From NCBI GenBank assembly GCA_033557465.1, contig CM066037.1:204413156-204477155 (forward strand): a stretch of DNA of 64,000 nt, in the 5' to 3' direction. Below are positions 41,590 through 52,939 of the stretch, piece by piece. Made by a program: the position numbers and the translations under genes. Within the stretch, counting starts at the first letter, position 1. The number at the start of each line of letters is the position of its first letter. Under the pieces are notes generated by a model, which ran no database searches, had not been told where the DNA came from, and worked only from the letters and a program-made list of their open reading frames with translations. This DNA is from Ichthyophis bannanicus (taxonomy: Eukaryota > Chordata > Amphibia > Gymnophiona > Ichthyophiidae).

Positions 41590-41885
41590 ATACCCGATTC
41601 CTCGCAAAATTCACCCCACCATGGGAGAATTTACCCCCCCCCCTTCTCTGAGAATTTTGTATGCATCTGAAATTATGCTATTTGCGCTAAATTTCTGGGG
41701 TAAAATCATCCTCAGCACCTCTAACAACTGCAAGGGATGCACCAAATATGATTCTATGGACATCCACTGAGGCTTGTCCTCCCTTACATCCCTGCCTGAA
41801 ATCCAGTAGCACCCAGCCTTTAACAAAAAAACCTTTTTATGATAGGGGTAAAAATTGAACAGTAACACCCGCTGAATCCCTAGAT

Positions 41886-42305
41886 CAGTGGTTCCTAAAT
41901 GTGGATGGGGTCACATCATCAGTGGATGGGGGCCACAGAAATATGGCCATTTCCCCATCTCTCTGTACTTTCACTGTGACGTATGGCAAGTCACCAGTCA
42001 GCATGTGGCCTGTGAGCCAGTGAACATCATAGGCACTTGCACCTCCTGGGTAAGCTTCCTGCTAGACTGGAAACCCATGCTAAATATTGGGGTCTGAAAG
42101 CATTAAACTGCAACACTGACACAAGGGACCCTGTGTTTGCTGCAGCTGTTGCCACCACTGTTGCTGCTGATTTCCTGCTTTAGATGAGTGGATGGGAGGG
42201 TAAGGAGGCTGGTGATTTCCCAGTTTGATGTTACATCATCTGGGGTCGCATGACTTTTTAGTTGATAAAATGGGATCATATGTGATAAAAGTTTGAAAAG
42301 CACTG
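41886..42305. mobile_element. Possible hAT-type MITE
   Basis: Starts 'cagtggttcctaaat' and ends 'gtttgaaaagcactg', imperfect inverted ends like the CAGTGGTTCTCAAAC ends of many hAT elements. A convincing 8-bp target duplication is not visible, so this is tentative. 42306-42795 shows no coding signal. Confidence 0.45.
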
Positions 42306-44205
42306 CCTCTGCGTGCTTTTAACGTGCCATGCCACTTTAGGGTTCTTAGCTTTCCAAGGGAACTTAGATATCAATCTCCTTAAGTCAGTGTAGAACTGTT
42401 CCAGAAGCATAATCCAAATCTTAGTAAGAGTGTAATTCATTTTTATTGTTTCATTGCACCCCATCATGATATATGGAACAGTGGCCATCCTTCTAAAATA
42501 GTTTTAAGAGAAGTCGAAATTCTCTTGGTGTTAAGGGAGATCATAACATCCAGGTCTCTATGAAAGGGTACCCCCAGGTTGGATATTATTTACTAACAGG
42601 TCAATGCAGAAAGACCAATGTGCCCTTTGTGCGAAGAGAATGCAATTTGTAAGCACAAGTTCCGGCAGGCCAAATGCAGAAAAGAGACTGATATGCGTGT
42701 AAACAGCAAAGGAAAAGCAAGTGCACACAGTAACACCAAGCATATTTAAATTATAGGCAAATGAGCTGCAAGTATTAAAATAGCATGCTAATATTCTTTA
42801 TCTTTATTGATGTACTTGATTGACTGCACCTTCGAAACATCAGGGTGGTTTACAACATGGCAAAATGCCCAGTGGCCATGGCCAGAAACAGAAAGGAACT
42901 ACAATTTATTGACAGGAAAGCACATAATCGCACCAGGAGAGAAAGAGAAGAGAAGAGAAGAAGGGGGGAGCAAAAGAGGGGACAGAAGATGTTATTCTAA
43001 GGGGTCAGGGGAGGGAAGATAATTGGCTGAACAGAAGAGATGTATCTTGAGGAGAGCCTTTTATTTAGGAAATAACTGTTCTTGAAGGAGGGCAGAGGGA
43101 AGTGAGCTCCACAGGGAAGGTCCTAGAAAGGAAAAGACTGAGTTACGGGTCTGTTCCAGATTTGCCCATGCTGGAGAGGGGAGGTGTAATCATTTTACAT
43201 GTACAGAATGGAGACTGCGGGGCACAGAGTGGAACTGCAGGGCATCAGCCATATACCACGGAGTGTGTGTGTGTGTGTGAAGTGTCCTATGGGTCAGGAT
43301 CATAAGTTTAAAGGTAATGCAGTGGGAAACAGGTAACCAGTGTAAATTAATGTGATGACGTGTGATGTGACTGTAGCAGGTGGTATAGGAGAGGATTCTT
43401 GCGGCAGTGTTTTGAATCAACTGAAGACAGTGAAGTTGATATTGGGGGAGGCCTGCAAAAATATTACAGCAGTCAACCCGAGAGATCATCTAGGAGAGCA
43501 AAAATCACCAAGGAGAGCAAAAGAGTAGTGAGGGAGGACCGGAGACAGCATTGCACGAACGGCACGGATTTGCCGAAGGTAGAAGTAAGAACAACGGGTG
43601 AGAGCAGAGATGTGATTGTTAAAGGATAAGTTTGAGTCCAGTGTTACATCAAGATAGCGGAAAGATGAAACACGTGGGATTGGAGTGTCCAGAAGGGTGG
43701 GGGAAAGTGTAGGGGGGACTTGCCGAGCGTAAACCACATTGCCACAGGGTTGAGATGGAGAAGGTTCAAAGACAGCCAGTTAGTAGCATGACACAAACAG
43801 GTATTGAAGGGTGAGAGATCTGGGCTAACGGGAGGTATGGCGGACCAAAATAATATCATTGGCATAGTAGTAAGCCAAGATGCCTGACTACTGCACCAAG
43901 AAAGTGAGGGGAGCCATAAAAATGTTAGTGGTGTGAGAATGGAGCCTTGGTGGACCCCACAGGGAAAAGGTAGTGTGTCAGAAGTACAGGAATCTGAGAG
44001 AACAGAGAAAAGAACGAGAGTAGAGAAAGGAGTGAAACTAAGTACAGTACCCCAGAATCCTGCATCTCTAAGATGAGAAAGAAGAAACATAGAAGCATAG
44101 AAAAATGACGACAGAAAAAGACCACATGGCCTTTGTAGTCTGTCCTTCCATATCAACAACTACAACAGTCCCCTTTTTTCCTTTAGAGATCCTGTGTTTG
44201 TCCCA

Positions 44206-44300
44206 TTTTATTTATTTATTTATTTATCTATTTCTTCCATACCGCCCCTTCCAGAGATCAGGGGCGGTTTACATGGAACAATTGTATACATTCGTATAAC
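44206..44300 (-). mobile_element. L2-type/SINE 3' tail, antisense, within the CR1
   Basis: Antisense (AAAT)n tail followed by 'accgcccc...ggggcggtttac', the stem-forming 3' end shared by L2-type LINEs and their SINEs. The upstream limit is unclear and may reach ~44460. Confidence 0.65.
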
Positions 44301-44686
44301 ATTACATAGAACAAGAACTTTTTAACTTTTTACATATAACTTTTTAACTTTTTACATAAAACAGAACAGTAAGTTGTTTAAACTATTTACAGGGTGTATA
44401 CTTTTGTATACTACTGGATTTACAGGGGAATGTCAGCGAGCTGACATTGCTATTTATAGATGTTATTTACAAAAGGTTATTTTGAATTCAGATACTGTCC
44501 TCATCTCTACCACCTCCACTGGGAGATTACTGAAAGAGTGGTGGATCTGTGGAATAAAGAAATATTTCTGCATATCACTCCTGAATCGATCCCCTTTCAT
44601 CCTCATCCCATGTCCCCTCGTAGCAGAACTTGCTTTCAATCGAAAGAGACTCTCCCCCTGTGCATTTATGCCATGGAGATATTTAA

Positions 44687-44891
44687 CCCTTTCCAGGCCG
44701 AGCCCAAAACTCTCGGGATCCAAAATTCTGACTAAATATTCCTATCAAATGGTATATAATACATGACCATAGCAGAAGGAAAATCACTATTAGAACATAT
44801 TGAATAAGACGGGTACAATTTTCCTGAAATATGCAAAAATTAACCCGGCTGCAGAATGTTGATTAAAATTTTAAAGTAGGCCTTCAAAGGG
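44687..44891. mobile_element. piggyBac-like MITE (205 bp)
   Basis: TTAA at 44683-44686 and 44892-44895 flanks a 205-bp segment with inverted ends CCCTTTCCAGGCC and GGCCTTCAAAGGG (11 of 13 match). TTAA duplication with CCC/GGG ends is the hallmark of piggyBac elements. It has no coding capacity. CR1 sequence continues on both sides. Confidence 0.85.
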
Positions 44892-47870
44892 TTAAACGTC
44901 TCAATCATATCACCTCTATCCTGCCTTTCCTCTAAGGTGTATATATTAAGATCCTTAAGTGTGTCCTCATATGCTTTATAATGAAGACCACTAACCATTT
45001 TAGTAGCCACCCTCTATTCTGACTTCATCCTATTTATATCCTTTTGAAGGTGCGGTCTCCAGAATTGCACACAATACTCCAAATGAGGTCACACCAAAGA
45101 CTTATACAGAGTCACTATCACCTCCTCTTTTCTGCTAGCCATTCCTCTCCCTATGCACCCAAGCATCTTTCTAGCTTTCACCGTCACCTTTTCTACCTGT
45201 TTAGCTACTTTAAGGTCATCAGACACAACCACGCCTAGGGTCCCACTCTTCTTTAGTGACAAAAGTACTTCACCCCCATACTATATTGCTCCCTTGGATT
45301 GCTGCAGTCCAAATACATGACCTTGCATTTTTTAACATTAAATCCCAGCTGCCAAATTCTAGATCATTCTTCAAGCTTAGCTAGATCCCTCCTCAAGTTA
45401 TCTACACCTTCCTGGGTGTCTACTCTATTGCAGATTTTGGTATCATCCGCAAAGAGGCAAACCTTACCCGAAAGCTCTTCCGCTATATCACTAACAAAGA
45501 TGTTAAAAAGAATCGGACCAAGGACAGATCCCTGGGGCACACCACTGGTAACTTCCTTTTCCTCAGAGTGAGCTCCATTTACCTGTGGTCAATGAGATCG
45601 AAGGCGGTGGAGATATCCAAGAAGACAGCTAAAGAGATATCACCCCGATCGTGAGCAGTGTAAAGTTTGTTAAGGAAGGGCAGAAGGATAGTCTCGGTGC
45701 TTTGACCTGAGTGGAAACCGGATTGTCATGAATGTAGAAAATGGCTGGAGTCCCAGGTGGGATGAGAGCTGGGAAAAAACGGCCTTTTCTAGTATCTTGG
45801 AGATGAAGCGGAGGTTGGAAACCGGGCGATAGTGGGCTGGGAGCACCATGGTCATGGGGACAAACCAGCGTATTTTCCAGGGTGCTGGGAAAATACCGGA
45901 AGAAAGGCAAGAATTAAACATCGATAGCAGGAAGGGAAGGAGGGCAAGGGATGGTTCCAGAATCCAGTGCGAGAGAATAGGATCGAGGGAGCAGGTTGTT
46001 TTCTGAGTGGTAGAAACAGACCTGAGGAGCTCACTGGAGATAATGGGTGAAAAAAAGACCAGGTATGAGAGACAGACATGGACGGGGAGGAGGGTGTTGA
46101 TAGAGGATGAGGGGACGTGAGTGGGATGGGCGCAACTGAAAAAGAGGCACAAAGGTACTGAACCTTTGCAACGAAGTGAATGGCCAGCTGTGAGAGACTA
46201 GGGGCCGGGACTGGAGTGCTGAATGTTGGGGAAGGATGTAGGGAGGATAGTGATTTGAGGGTTGAGGATAGTTGATGAGTGAAGTTAGAGGCAGAGGAAA
46301 TGAAACTGGAATAGTAGGAGCTTTTGGTTTCTAGGATGAGTGAGCGATAGTGTTGGTGGCATGAATTGAAGTGCTAGAGGGTTTCAGGGGTCAGAACCTT
46401 CCTCCAAAGGCATTCTGTGTGACTGAGTTGTGAGCACCAAAGATGGAGGCCAGAAAGGTACCAAGGGCGATGAAGAGAGGGCCATGATACGCAAGGGCGC
46501 AGAGGAGCAAGATGATCAAGGGAAGAGGAGAGGCAAGAATTCTAGAGGGAGGCTTGTATGTTGGCAGGGAGTGAGGGAAGATCCAGGGGAAGGAGCTGAT
46601 CAGCTGAGGGGAAATTTTGAAGAGTAGAGGATGTGATGTGACAAAATTGGTGAGATGAACCAGCAAGGGATGAAAGATGGCGCCTAGAGGCTTGGGCCCG
46701 CAAAAGGAGGGAAGTTGGGCTATAAAGGTGATACAGAAGTGATCTATCCAGGGTATTGGGTTGGTGGTAATGTTCATGGGTGCATACAGGGACTCTAAAG
46801 GGGTAATAAGGAGGTCGAGAGTATGTTGTGCAATGTGAGTAGGTTAAGTGACATGTTGATTAAGGCTGAGATCCTGAAGGAGACTAAGAAAAGAACGGTC
46901 AAGAGCTGAAGAAGGGAAGCATTAGTGGATATTGAAGTCATCAAGAAGGAACAGGTGTGGAAACTGCAAAGAGGCCTCCTATAAATGAGGACGCAATAAG
47001 GGTGGCACATAGAGGAGGAGAAAATAAATGGGGGGGGGGGGAATGTGTGCAGACATAGAAGGAAGGGTTCAGGGTAATGAAGGACAGGTGAAAGCTGAGT
47101 GAGAGATAAGCCAGAGCGGAACAGGGCAGCTACTCCGTCCGCAGTATTCCGCAGACGGGGGTGGCTGCGGCTGAGAATCCAGGGGGAAGAGAGGCGAGAA
47201 GAGGGTCCTCACCCTCCCTCAGCCATGTCTCTGTCAGAAAGAGAAAGGTCTAGATGAGATTGAAGAAGGAGATCCTGAATCAGAACTGTCTTACTTCAAA
47301 GAGATCTGCAGTTTATAAGGCCTGCATGAAGCGCCTGACCACTGGGGGGTGGGGGTGGGGTGGGTGCCGGGGGAGCAGGGGAGCAATGTACAGATGAGGG
47401 CCAGCAGATTGCAATATTGGAAGGAACCCGGCAGAGGTATCCGGGGGGGGGGGGGGGCAGAGGCGTATGTGAGAGAGGGTGCCGCTCCCAGAGGGGGAAG
47501 AATGGCAGACATATTTACAAACAAACCAAGGAGGACTAGTGCACACAAGCAAGGCAGGACAGAGGATAATAGTGCAGGACTCCACCTGTGAGGCGCCTTA
47601 TCGAGGAACAGGCTAACCGCATGGGACTCACTGCTGCTAGGGGGGTTGCGTGGTATAGGTCTCTGGAGTCACCCAAAGGAGCATGGCATGCTCCTTCAGT
47701 GCACACTGTCACAGAGGGCTGTCCTAAATAGCTGGGCAGATGCGTCTTAGTACCTGGTAGAACGTGGGCATGCGGCCGCGCCACTTTCACTATGGGGGAT
47801 GGAGTCTGAGAGCAGAGCTGGGACCTGGATTCTCTGCATATTGTCTGTGCTCGATGCAGAGAAACCCATA

Positions 47871-48889
47871 GAGAATTATGTAACCAGCCAAAGCACCAGT
47901 ATCTCTATGCCTGGGTCTGAGGTGGCTTTAACGTCTTGGCATGTGCCCCTGACTGTTTTGATGGCATCGGGGGCTTTCATCGATGCCTGGCTCATCTGAG
48001 ATGAAGTGTCAGACTTCCCCCTTAGATGATCCAGACATCAAGGAAAGCCCCCAATGCCATCAAAATAAGGTTAGAGATGGGCCAGTGCCCCTGACACCAA
48101 TCCCTGACAGAAACCAAATCCCTTGTGGCCCAGCAGCCCCAATTTCCCGCCTCCCCCCCAATTAAAAATAACCCTGATAACCCTGGTGGCCCAGTGCCTC
48201 CGAACTCTCCACCCACCCACCCACCTATTAAAAATAACCCTGGTGGCCCAGTGGCCCCAAACTCCCCACCCCCCCTCCTGGCATCTTTACAATGGAGTGG
48301 AAGCATTGCCCACATGCTCCTCCTCCTGCACCACCATCTTGAAAAATGGCGGCTCCTGGCCCCATACAGTGCATCACTGGGCAGGGTCAGACTGCCATAT
48401 AAGGTAGAAAATGCCTTATATGGCAGTCTGAGCCCACCTGGTACATTCTAGGATGCACCGCATGGGTCCAGGCACCACCTTTTTCAAGATGGCGCAGGAG
48501 GATGAGCACATGGGCAGTGCTCCTGCTCCATTCTAAAGGTACTGGGAGGGGGTGGGGGGTTTGGTGCCACAGGGCCACTGGGGTTATTTTTAATTGGGTG
48601 AGTGGGTGGGGAGATCAGGGCTGCTGGGCCACCAGGGATTTGGTTTCTGTCATGGGGTTGGTGTTGGGGGCACTGGCCCATCTCCAACCTTATTTTGACG
48701 GCACTGGGGGCTTTCCTTGATGTCTGGATCATCTGAGGGGGAAGTCTGACACTTCATCTCAGATGAGCCAGGTATCGATGAAAGCCCCCGATGCCACCAA
48801 AACAAGGTCAGGGGCACACGCCAAGATGTTAAAGCCACCTCAAACCCAGGAATAGAGATATTGGTGCATTGGCTGGTTACATAATTCTC
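47871..48889. repeat. ~1-kb foldback element (two ~480-530-bp inverted arms)
   Basis: The arm 47871-48404 is the imperfect reverse complement of 48414-48889. The outer ends are 'gagaattatgtaaccagcc' and 'ggctggttacataattctc'; the centre is 'ccatataagg-loop-ccttatatgg' with a 9-base loop. The left arm has an extra duplicated block ('aataaccctg.t...ggcccagtg', near 48165-48260). No transposase is seen. 47501-47870 is the poorly resolved 5' part of the L2 or flank. Confidence 0.88.
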
Positions 48890-48896
48890 CCCTGGA

Positions 48897-49016
48897 CAGT
48901 ATTTTGATGACATCAGGGGCTTTCCCCGATGCCTGCATCAGCTGAGGGAGAGGTTTGACACTTCACCTTAGATGATGCAGGCATCAGGGAAAGACCTCTA
49001 TGCCATCAAAATACTG
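48897..49016. repeat. Second foldback unit related to the first
   Basis: 'cagtattttgatgacatcaggggctttcc' at the left is mirrored by 'ggaaagacctctatgccatcaaaatactg' at the right. The motif 'gatgc(a)ggcatc...gggctttcc' is shared with the arms of the 1-kb foldback at 47871-48889. Confidence 0.85.
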
Positions 49017-49047
49017 TTGAAGGCACAACATGGCTAATTTGCATATA

Positions 49048-49505
49048 CGTCAAACCTCGGTTTTCGTATGCCCTAGTTTTCGTACGATTCGGTTTTCATT
49101 GACTTTTTTCGTCGAGATTTTGTCTGTTTTCGTACATTGTCTCGGTTTTCGTACAGTTGAAAATGGAGCACCATCTTGTGGCCAGAAGTGGGATTTTCTT
49201 TATTTTGATTCTCTTGCTGATTGACTGTCTTCCATATGCCAACAAGAGTCTTCAGTAAAGGTAAAAGTGATGTTAAATGTTCATTTATCCATTTCATTAG
49301 TTAGTTATATTTATTTCTCATTGTTTTCTGTATGTAAAAATATAGTTATCTATAAAATGTATTTTTTGTTAATATTTTTGGGTGTCTGGAACAGATTAAT
49401 TGGATTTACATTATTTCTTATAGGAAATATTGCTTCAGTTTTCATACATTCGGTTATAGTCAGACTTTTTCGAACGGATTAATCATGAAAACTGAGGTTC
49501 CACTG
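49048..49505. mobile_element. Tigger/pogo-like MITE
   Basis: 458 bp flanked by TA (49046-49047 and 49506-49507). The left end 'cgtcaaacctcggttttcg' is matched in reverse complement by the right end 'cagtggaacctcagttttcat'. CAGT.(G)AACCTCGGTTTTCG ends with TA duplication fit the Tigger branch of the Tc1/mariner superfamily. It is inserted between two foldback-type repeats. No transposase. Confidence 0.75.
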
Positions 49506-49507
49506 TA

Positions 49508-49640
49508 CACTCTGACAGTATTTTGATGGCATATGCAAATTATCCACGCTGTGCCTCTGACAGTATATTGATGGCATTGAGGGCTTTTCCCAATGCCTGC
49601 ATCATCTGAAGTGAAGTGTCAAACTTCCTCTCAGATGACC
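49508..49640. repeat. Third copy of the foldback-type motif
   Basis: 'ctctgacagtattttgatggcat' occurs at ~49511, then again as 'ctctgacagtatattgatggcattgagggcttttcccaatgcctgcatcatctga'. It is related to 48897-49016 and to the foldback arms. 49641-50140 shows no recognisable feature. Confidence 0.65.
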
Positions 49641-50149
49641 CTGTTTCTCTGGGAGAGCATGCCAAACTTGTACCAACTTCTGCGTGCATGTCTCTGGTTT
49701 GCTCTCCCAGTTTAATACTGCAATTTATGCCACAGTTTAACCTGTGACAAATTTGCATATGCAGCCCTTTCTGCACACTGGCGCTGAGGTTGCGTGGTAT
49801 CGGTGCGTTGCATAGAGATGTACTTGGTTAATAGTGCACGACTTCAGAGCCGGTTTTCTGCATCGGCCTGCAAGTTGGAAGAACAATGCACATTTAGAAG
49901 CATAAATCTCTGGTTTTGACAGGGATAAGTATTGTTGTATTATTTCAAATACCGCTAAGAGAAAGATTTCTGGGTATGTAAGATACAGAAATATGTCAGC
50001 ACAGATAGTTTAAAGTGGGAACCACCAAACCTGAATATCTGAGATGTCGAGATGTTGCTGTATCTTCAATTACAAGGGTTCAAGTGCTAGGATAAAGAAT
50101 TGGGAAGAAAGTAGACACTCTTGTCTTGTACTATGATGCAAAGGAAACT

Positions 50150-50776
50150 TCACAGAAAGAGTTGGGCAGAGCAACTTGATCATCAGCACAAATTCATCTC
50201 CCAGCTGATACCTTCAGAGCACTGCAAAAAGATATGCCCATTCAAGCCTTTCAAAGGCTTTTTCCGCATCTAAGAAGATGGCTAAATATGGAGCCGTTGC
50301 ACTTGATGCTGCCAGTATGACATGCGTAAAAAGCCCTATTTTGTCTGCTATGCACTGTCCATGCAAAAGCTAATTTGACTGGTGTGTATCAGCTGGGGGA
50401 GGACACTTTATTAACCTGGATGCCATCATATTCGCATAGATCTTTGTATCTTAATTGATTAGGGATATGGGCTAATATTAATTAGGTAAGTATTTCTACC
50501 TTCTCTAACACTATGATGAAAGCCTTCAAAAAGGTACCCAAGGTCACCCCTGTCTCCACAAAGCCCTGATAATGAATCTAGTAAAGGTGGACATAATAGA
50601 CCAAAAAATTTCTTATCAAACTTCACCAGAAAGCAATCAGGTCCTGAGGCCTTCCTACTCCGCAAATTTTCAGTTGCCACTTGTATCTCCTCAACTATAA
50701 ATGGAGCACAGATCTTTGTATCAAGGAGGAAAGAGAAGATCTACTTAGACCTTGAAAAAAGAACCTATGAAGTTCC
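50150..50776 (-). pseudogene. L1/Tx1-like LINE reverse transcriptase fragment, antisense
   Basis: The minus strand reads 'VEEIQVATENLRSRKASGPD' (50700-50640) and further down 'LAIFLDAEKAFERLEWAYLFAVL' (50290-50210), the spacing and wording of an L1-type RT. Frameshifts interrupt. DIRS-G is inserted at 50777, just upstream of the RT start. Confidence 0.68.
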
Positions 50777-50940
50777 ATCTCCAGGAACAAGCAGGAATGT
50801 AGTCTTCACATATGGGTAATGTCGGTACTGACGGAGCCTGCACGGGATCGCTCCCAAGCGTCCAATAGGAAAGCCTTTGAGAGCATCCTACTGTGCCTGC
50901 CTAGCTGCCTTCCCGCCTTTCCAGGTCTCCCTCCTCAATT
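50777..50940 (+). repeat. DIRS-G left inverted terminal repeat
   Basis: Mirrors 61715-61876. The dyad is decayed (tgtcggtactgacgg). Confidence 0.88.
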
Positions 50941-51167
50941 CTTTGTTTTCTGTGGAGATGACAAGAAGCAATTCCTGTCACCACAGAAAATTTGTTCTTT
51001 CTTAATTTTTTTGTGGTCGCGTCTGTCTTCCCGTCGATGCTGGTACCGACTCCGGTTTGTACTTTCTTTTCTTTAAAAAAAAAATCTGTGAGGGAAGGAA
51101 TTTTTTTCTTCCTTCAGGCGCATCAATGTCATCTTAGGCCTAGTCCTCCCCTTTTGTCACAGACAAA

Positions 51168-52918
51168 ATGGAAAAAAAACATCCAGTGGTTTTAAAAAGT
51201 GCACTAAATGTGGCAGTACCATTTCGGCCACAGATACCCACGACTGGTGCCTAAAATGTTTAGGTCCGGATCATCTACCATCAGAATGTCCTCTTTTGTA
51301 GAAAGATGACAAAGAGAGGCCTACAGAACTGAGCTGCAAAACTAGGCACCCTCTGCTTCTGATGCAGTATCTTTAGCATATTTGTCATCGAGAGCTTCAT
51401 CTTCCTCCCAAGGATCTCAGGTATTGAAACCTTGGTCTTCTTCGAAGACTGGCCAGCCCTCCAAGGGTAGATCTCCTTCTAAGCATCAAGATGCCTCAGG
51501 CATTGCCCTGGAGGGGTGGACACACCGGCCAAACAACCCCGGCCGGAGGACCTTGTCTCCAAAGCCTTAGTGGGGTCCCAGGATGCTCCCAAGGCCTCCA
51601 CCTCCGGAGAGCTCCTGGTGCCATGCTCAGGGATTATGGCCGCAATTCCGGTACCGATACCCAAGCATCGGCAAGCTCTATGGATCAATGTATCTTGGCT
51701 ATTGAGCGTAGCTTGGCCTTACTGGTGGCCTCCGTACCGGTAAAGCCTTTACAGGCGATCGCTCAGACTACCACCCATGCACCGCCATCTTCAGCTACCG
51801 ATTTTGATCGATATCTGGTTCGTGTACAGCGGGAACATCCTGTCCGTCGGTACTTTGAGTCATCAGACTCCGATCGCCGGACGATGAATCGGCCGCTACC
51901 TGGGACATGAGAGCTCTCCTGGAAGACCCATCTCCGTCTCCACAATGTCGCTTGTCCCCTTCGGAGGACATGTCTTTCCAAGATTTTATTCGCAATGTTG
52001 CTTGGGGTTTGTCTATAACGATGACCTCGGAGAAAGAGCCTAGGCTGAAGAACTTGAAATTCTTCAGTACCCTACAGCCCCGAAGGAAGCTGCTATTCTC
52101 CCCATTCATCGCATACTTCATGACCATATGCTTCGTATGTGGGAAACGCCCCTTACCGTTTCTCCACATACCCAACAACTTGATACCATGTACCGTGTAC
52201 CAGAGTATCCCGGTTTCTAAAAGACGTAATTACCACACCATTCCATGGTGGTGGAATCGGCAGTGCGTCTAATAAAGAGTGCTAAGACACATTCCTCGAA
52301 CCCTCCAGGTAGGGAATCGGGAACCCTCGACGCCTTTGGTCGACTTTGTTTTCGGGCCTCCATGTTATCGGCCAGGATCAGTTCCTACATACTCTATATG
52401 GGTGAATTTGGAGTTAATGGCTCCTCTTCTTCCCGATGAGAAGAGAGCAGATTATCTCACCCTTGTAAAACATGTTCAAAATGTTTCAAAGTTTAACAGG
52501 GCAACTTTTGACTGTTTTGAATGCATCAGCAAACCTTCATCTGTCTGCACCGGGGCACGCAGAATTGCTTGGCTTCAAGCATCGGATCTTGAACAATGGG
52601 TTAAAGACAAACTTGGTAATATCCCTTGCACTGGTGAAAACCTTTCTGGCAAGGATTGACAAGACAAGGCCTCTCAGAATCTGAGAACACCACTCTTAAT
52701 AGACTATCTAGGTCTACTGCCAACCCAGTTAGGAAAAAAGCAGCAAAGAAAGCTTTTTTTTCAATAAGAAAAAGAAGTACTATCCTTCTTACACCCTTGC
52801 TGTACAGTGTCAACACCATGCTCCTCAGAAGGGACAGCAGCCTCCAAAACAGCAAAAGAAGGCTCAGACTCCTAAGTCACAGCCACCTCAACAGACCCAG
52901 CCTCCTCAGGGTCTATGA
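51168..52918 (+). pseudogene. DIRS-G gag-like gene (degraded)
   Basis: Starts with ATG at 51168. The Cys/His cluster is intact (CTKCGSTISATDTHDWCLKCLGPDHLPSEC), then TAG at ~51299. Later blocks include 'EDMSFQDFIRNVAWGLSI' (51967-52018), 'QASDLEQWVKDKLGNIPCTGENL' (52580-52645) and a basic tail ending 'PPQGL' with the stop at 52918. At least six frame changes or stops occur. Confidence 0.82.
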
Positions 52919-52939
52919 TTCCTTTCTGGAGAACATAGC

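Larger units (their letters stand above)
44084..45585 (-). mobile_element. CR1 LINE inserted in the L2, antisense
   Basis: The minus strand reads 'GVPQGSVLGPILFN', 'FADDTKI', 'WQLGFNVKKCKVMYL' (45560-45300) and a C-terminal fragment at 44723-44463. The 3' end 'tggtctttttctgtcgtcatttttctatg' lies near 44150-44090. Inside it are a piggyBac-like MITE (44687-44891) and an L2-type tail in antisense (44206-44300, with (ATTT)n and 'accgccccttccagagatcaggggcggtttac'). Confidence 0.8.
42796..47500 (-). mobile_element. Long L2-type LINE, antisense, split by a CR1
   Basis: The minus strand carries remnants of the endonuclease ('SFLMTSISTNASLLQLL', 47010-46795, and 'WIDHFCITF' near 46740) and RT ('HYRPVSNLRFISKILEKAVFSQLSSHL', 45840-45760; 'DISTAFDLIDH' near 45600; 'SCTSDTLPFPCGVHQGSILTPL' near 43990-43930). 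The C-terminus is present too ('LIQNTAARILSYT', 'INLHWLPVSH', 43430-43320). The 3' end with 'gtaaaccaccctgatg' lies at 42860-42796. Frameshifts are frequent. It is the most complete L2 here. A CR1 (44084-45585) sits in its RT. Confidence 0.78.

Noticed and set aside
43260..43282. (GT)n run as a regulatory element
   Set aside because: A short microsatellite within a LINE remnant; nothing supports a function.
47291..47591. Pro-rich minus-strand frames near 47.3-47.6 kb
   Set aside because: They arise from G-runs and lie in the poorly preserved 5' region of an L2. No domain.
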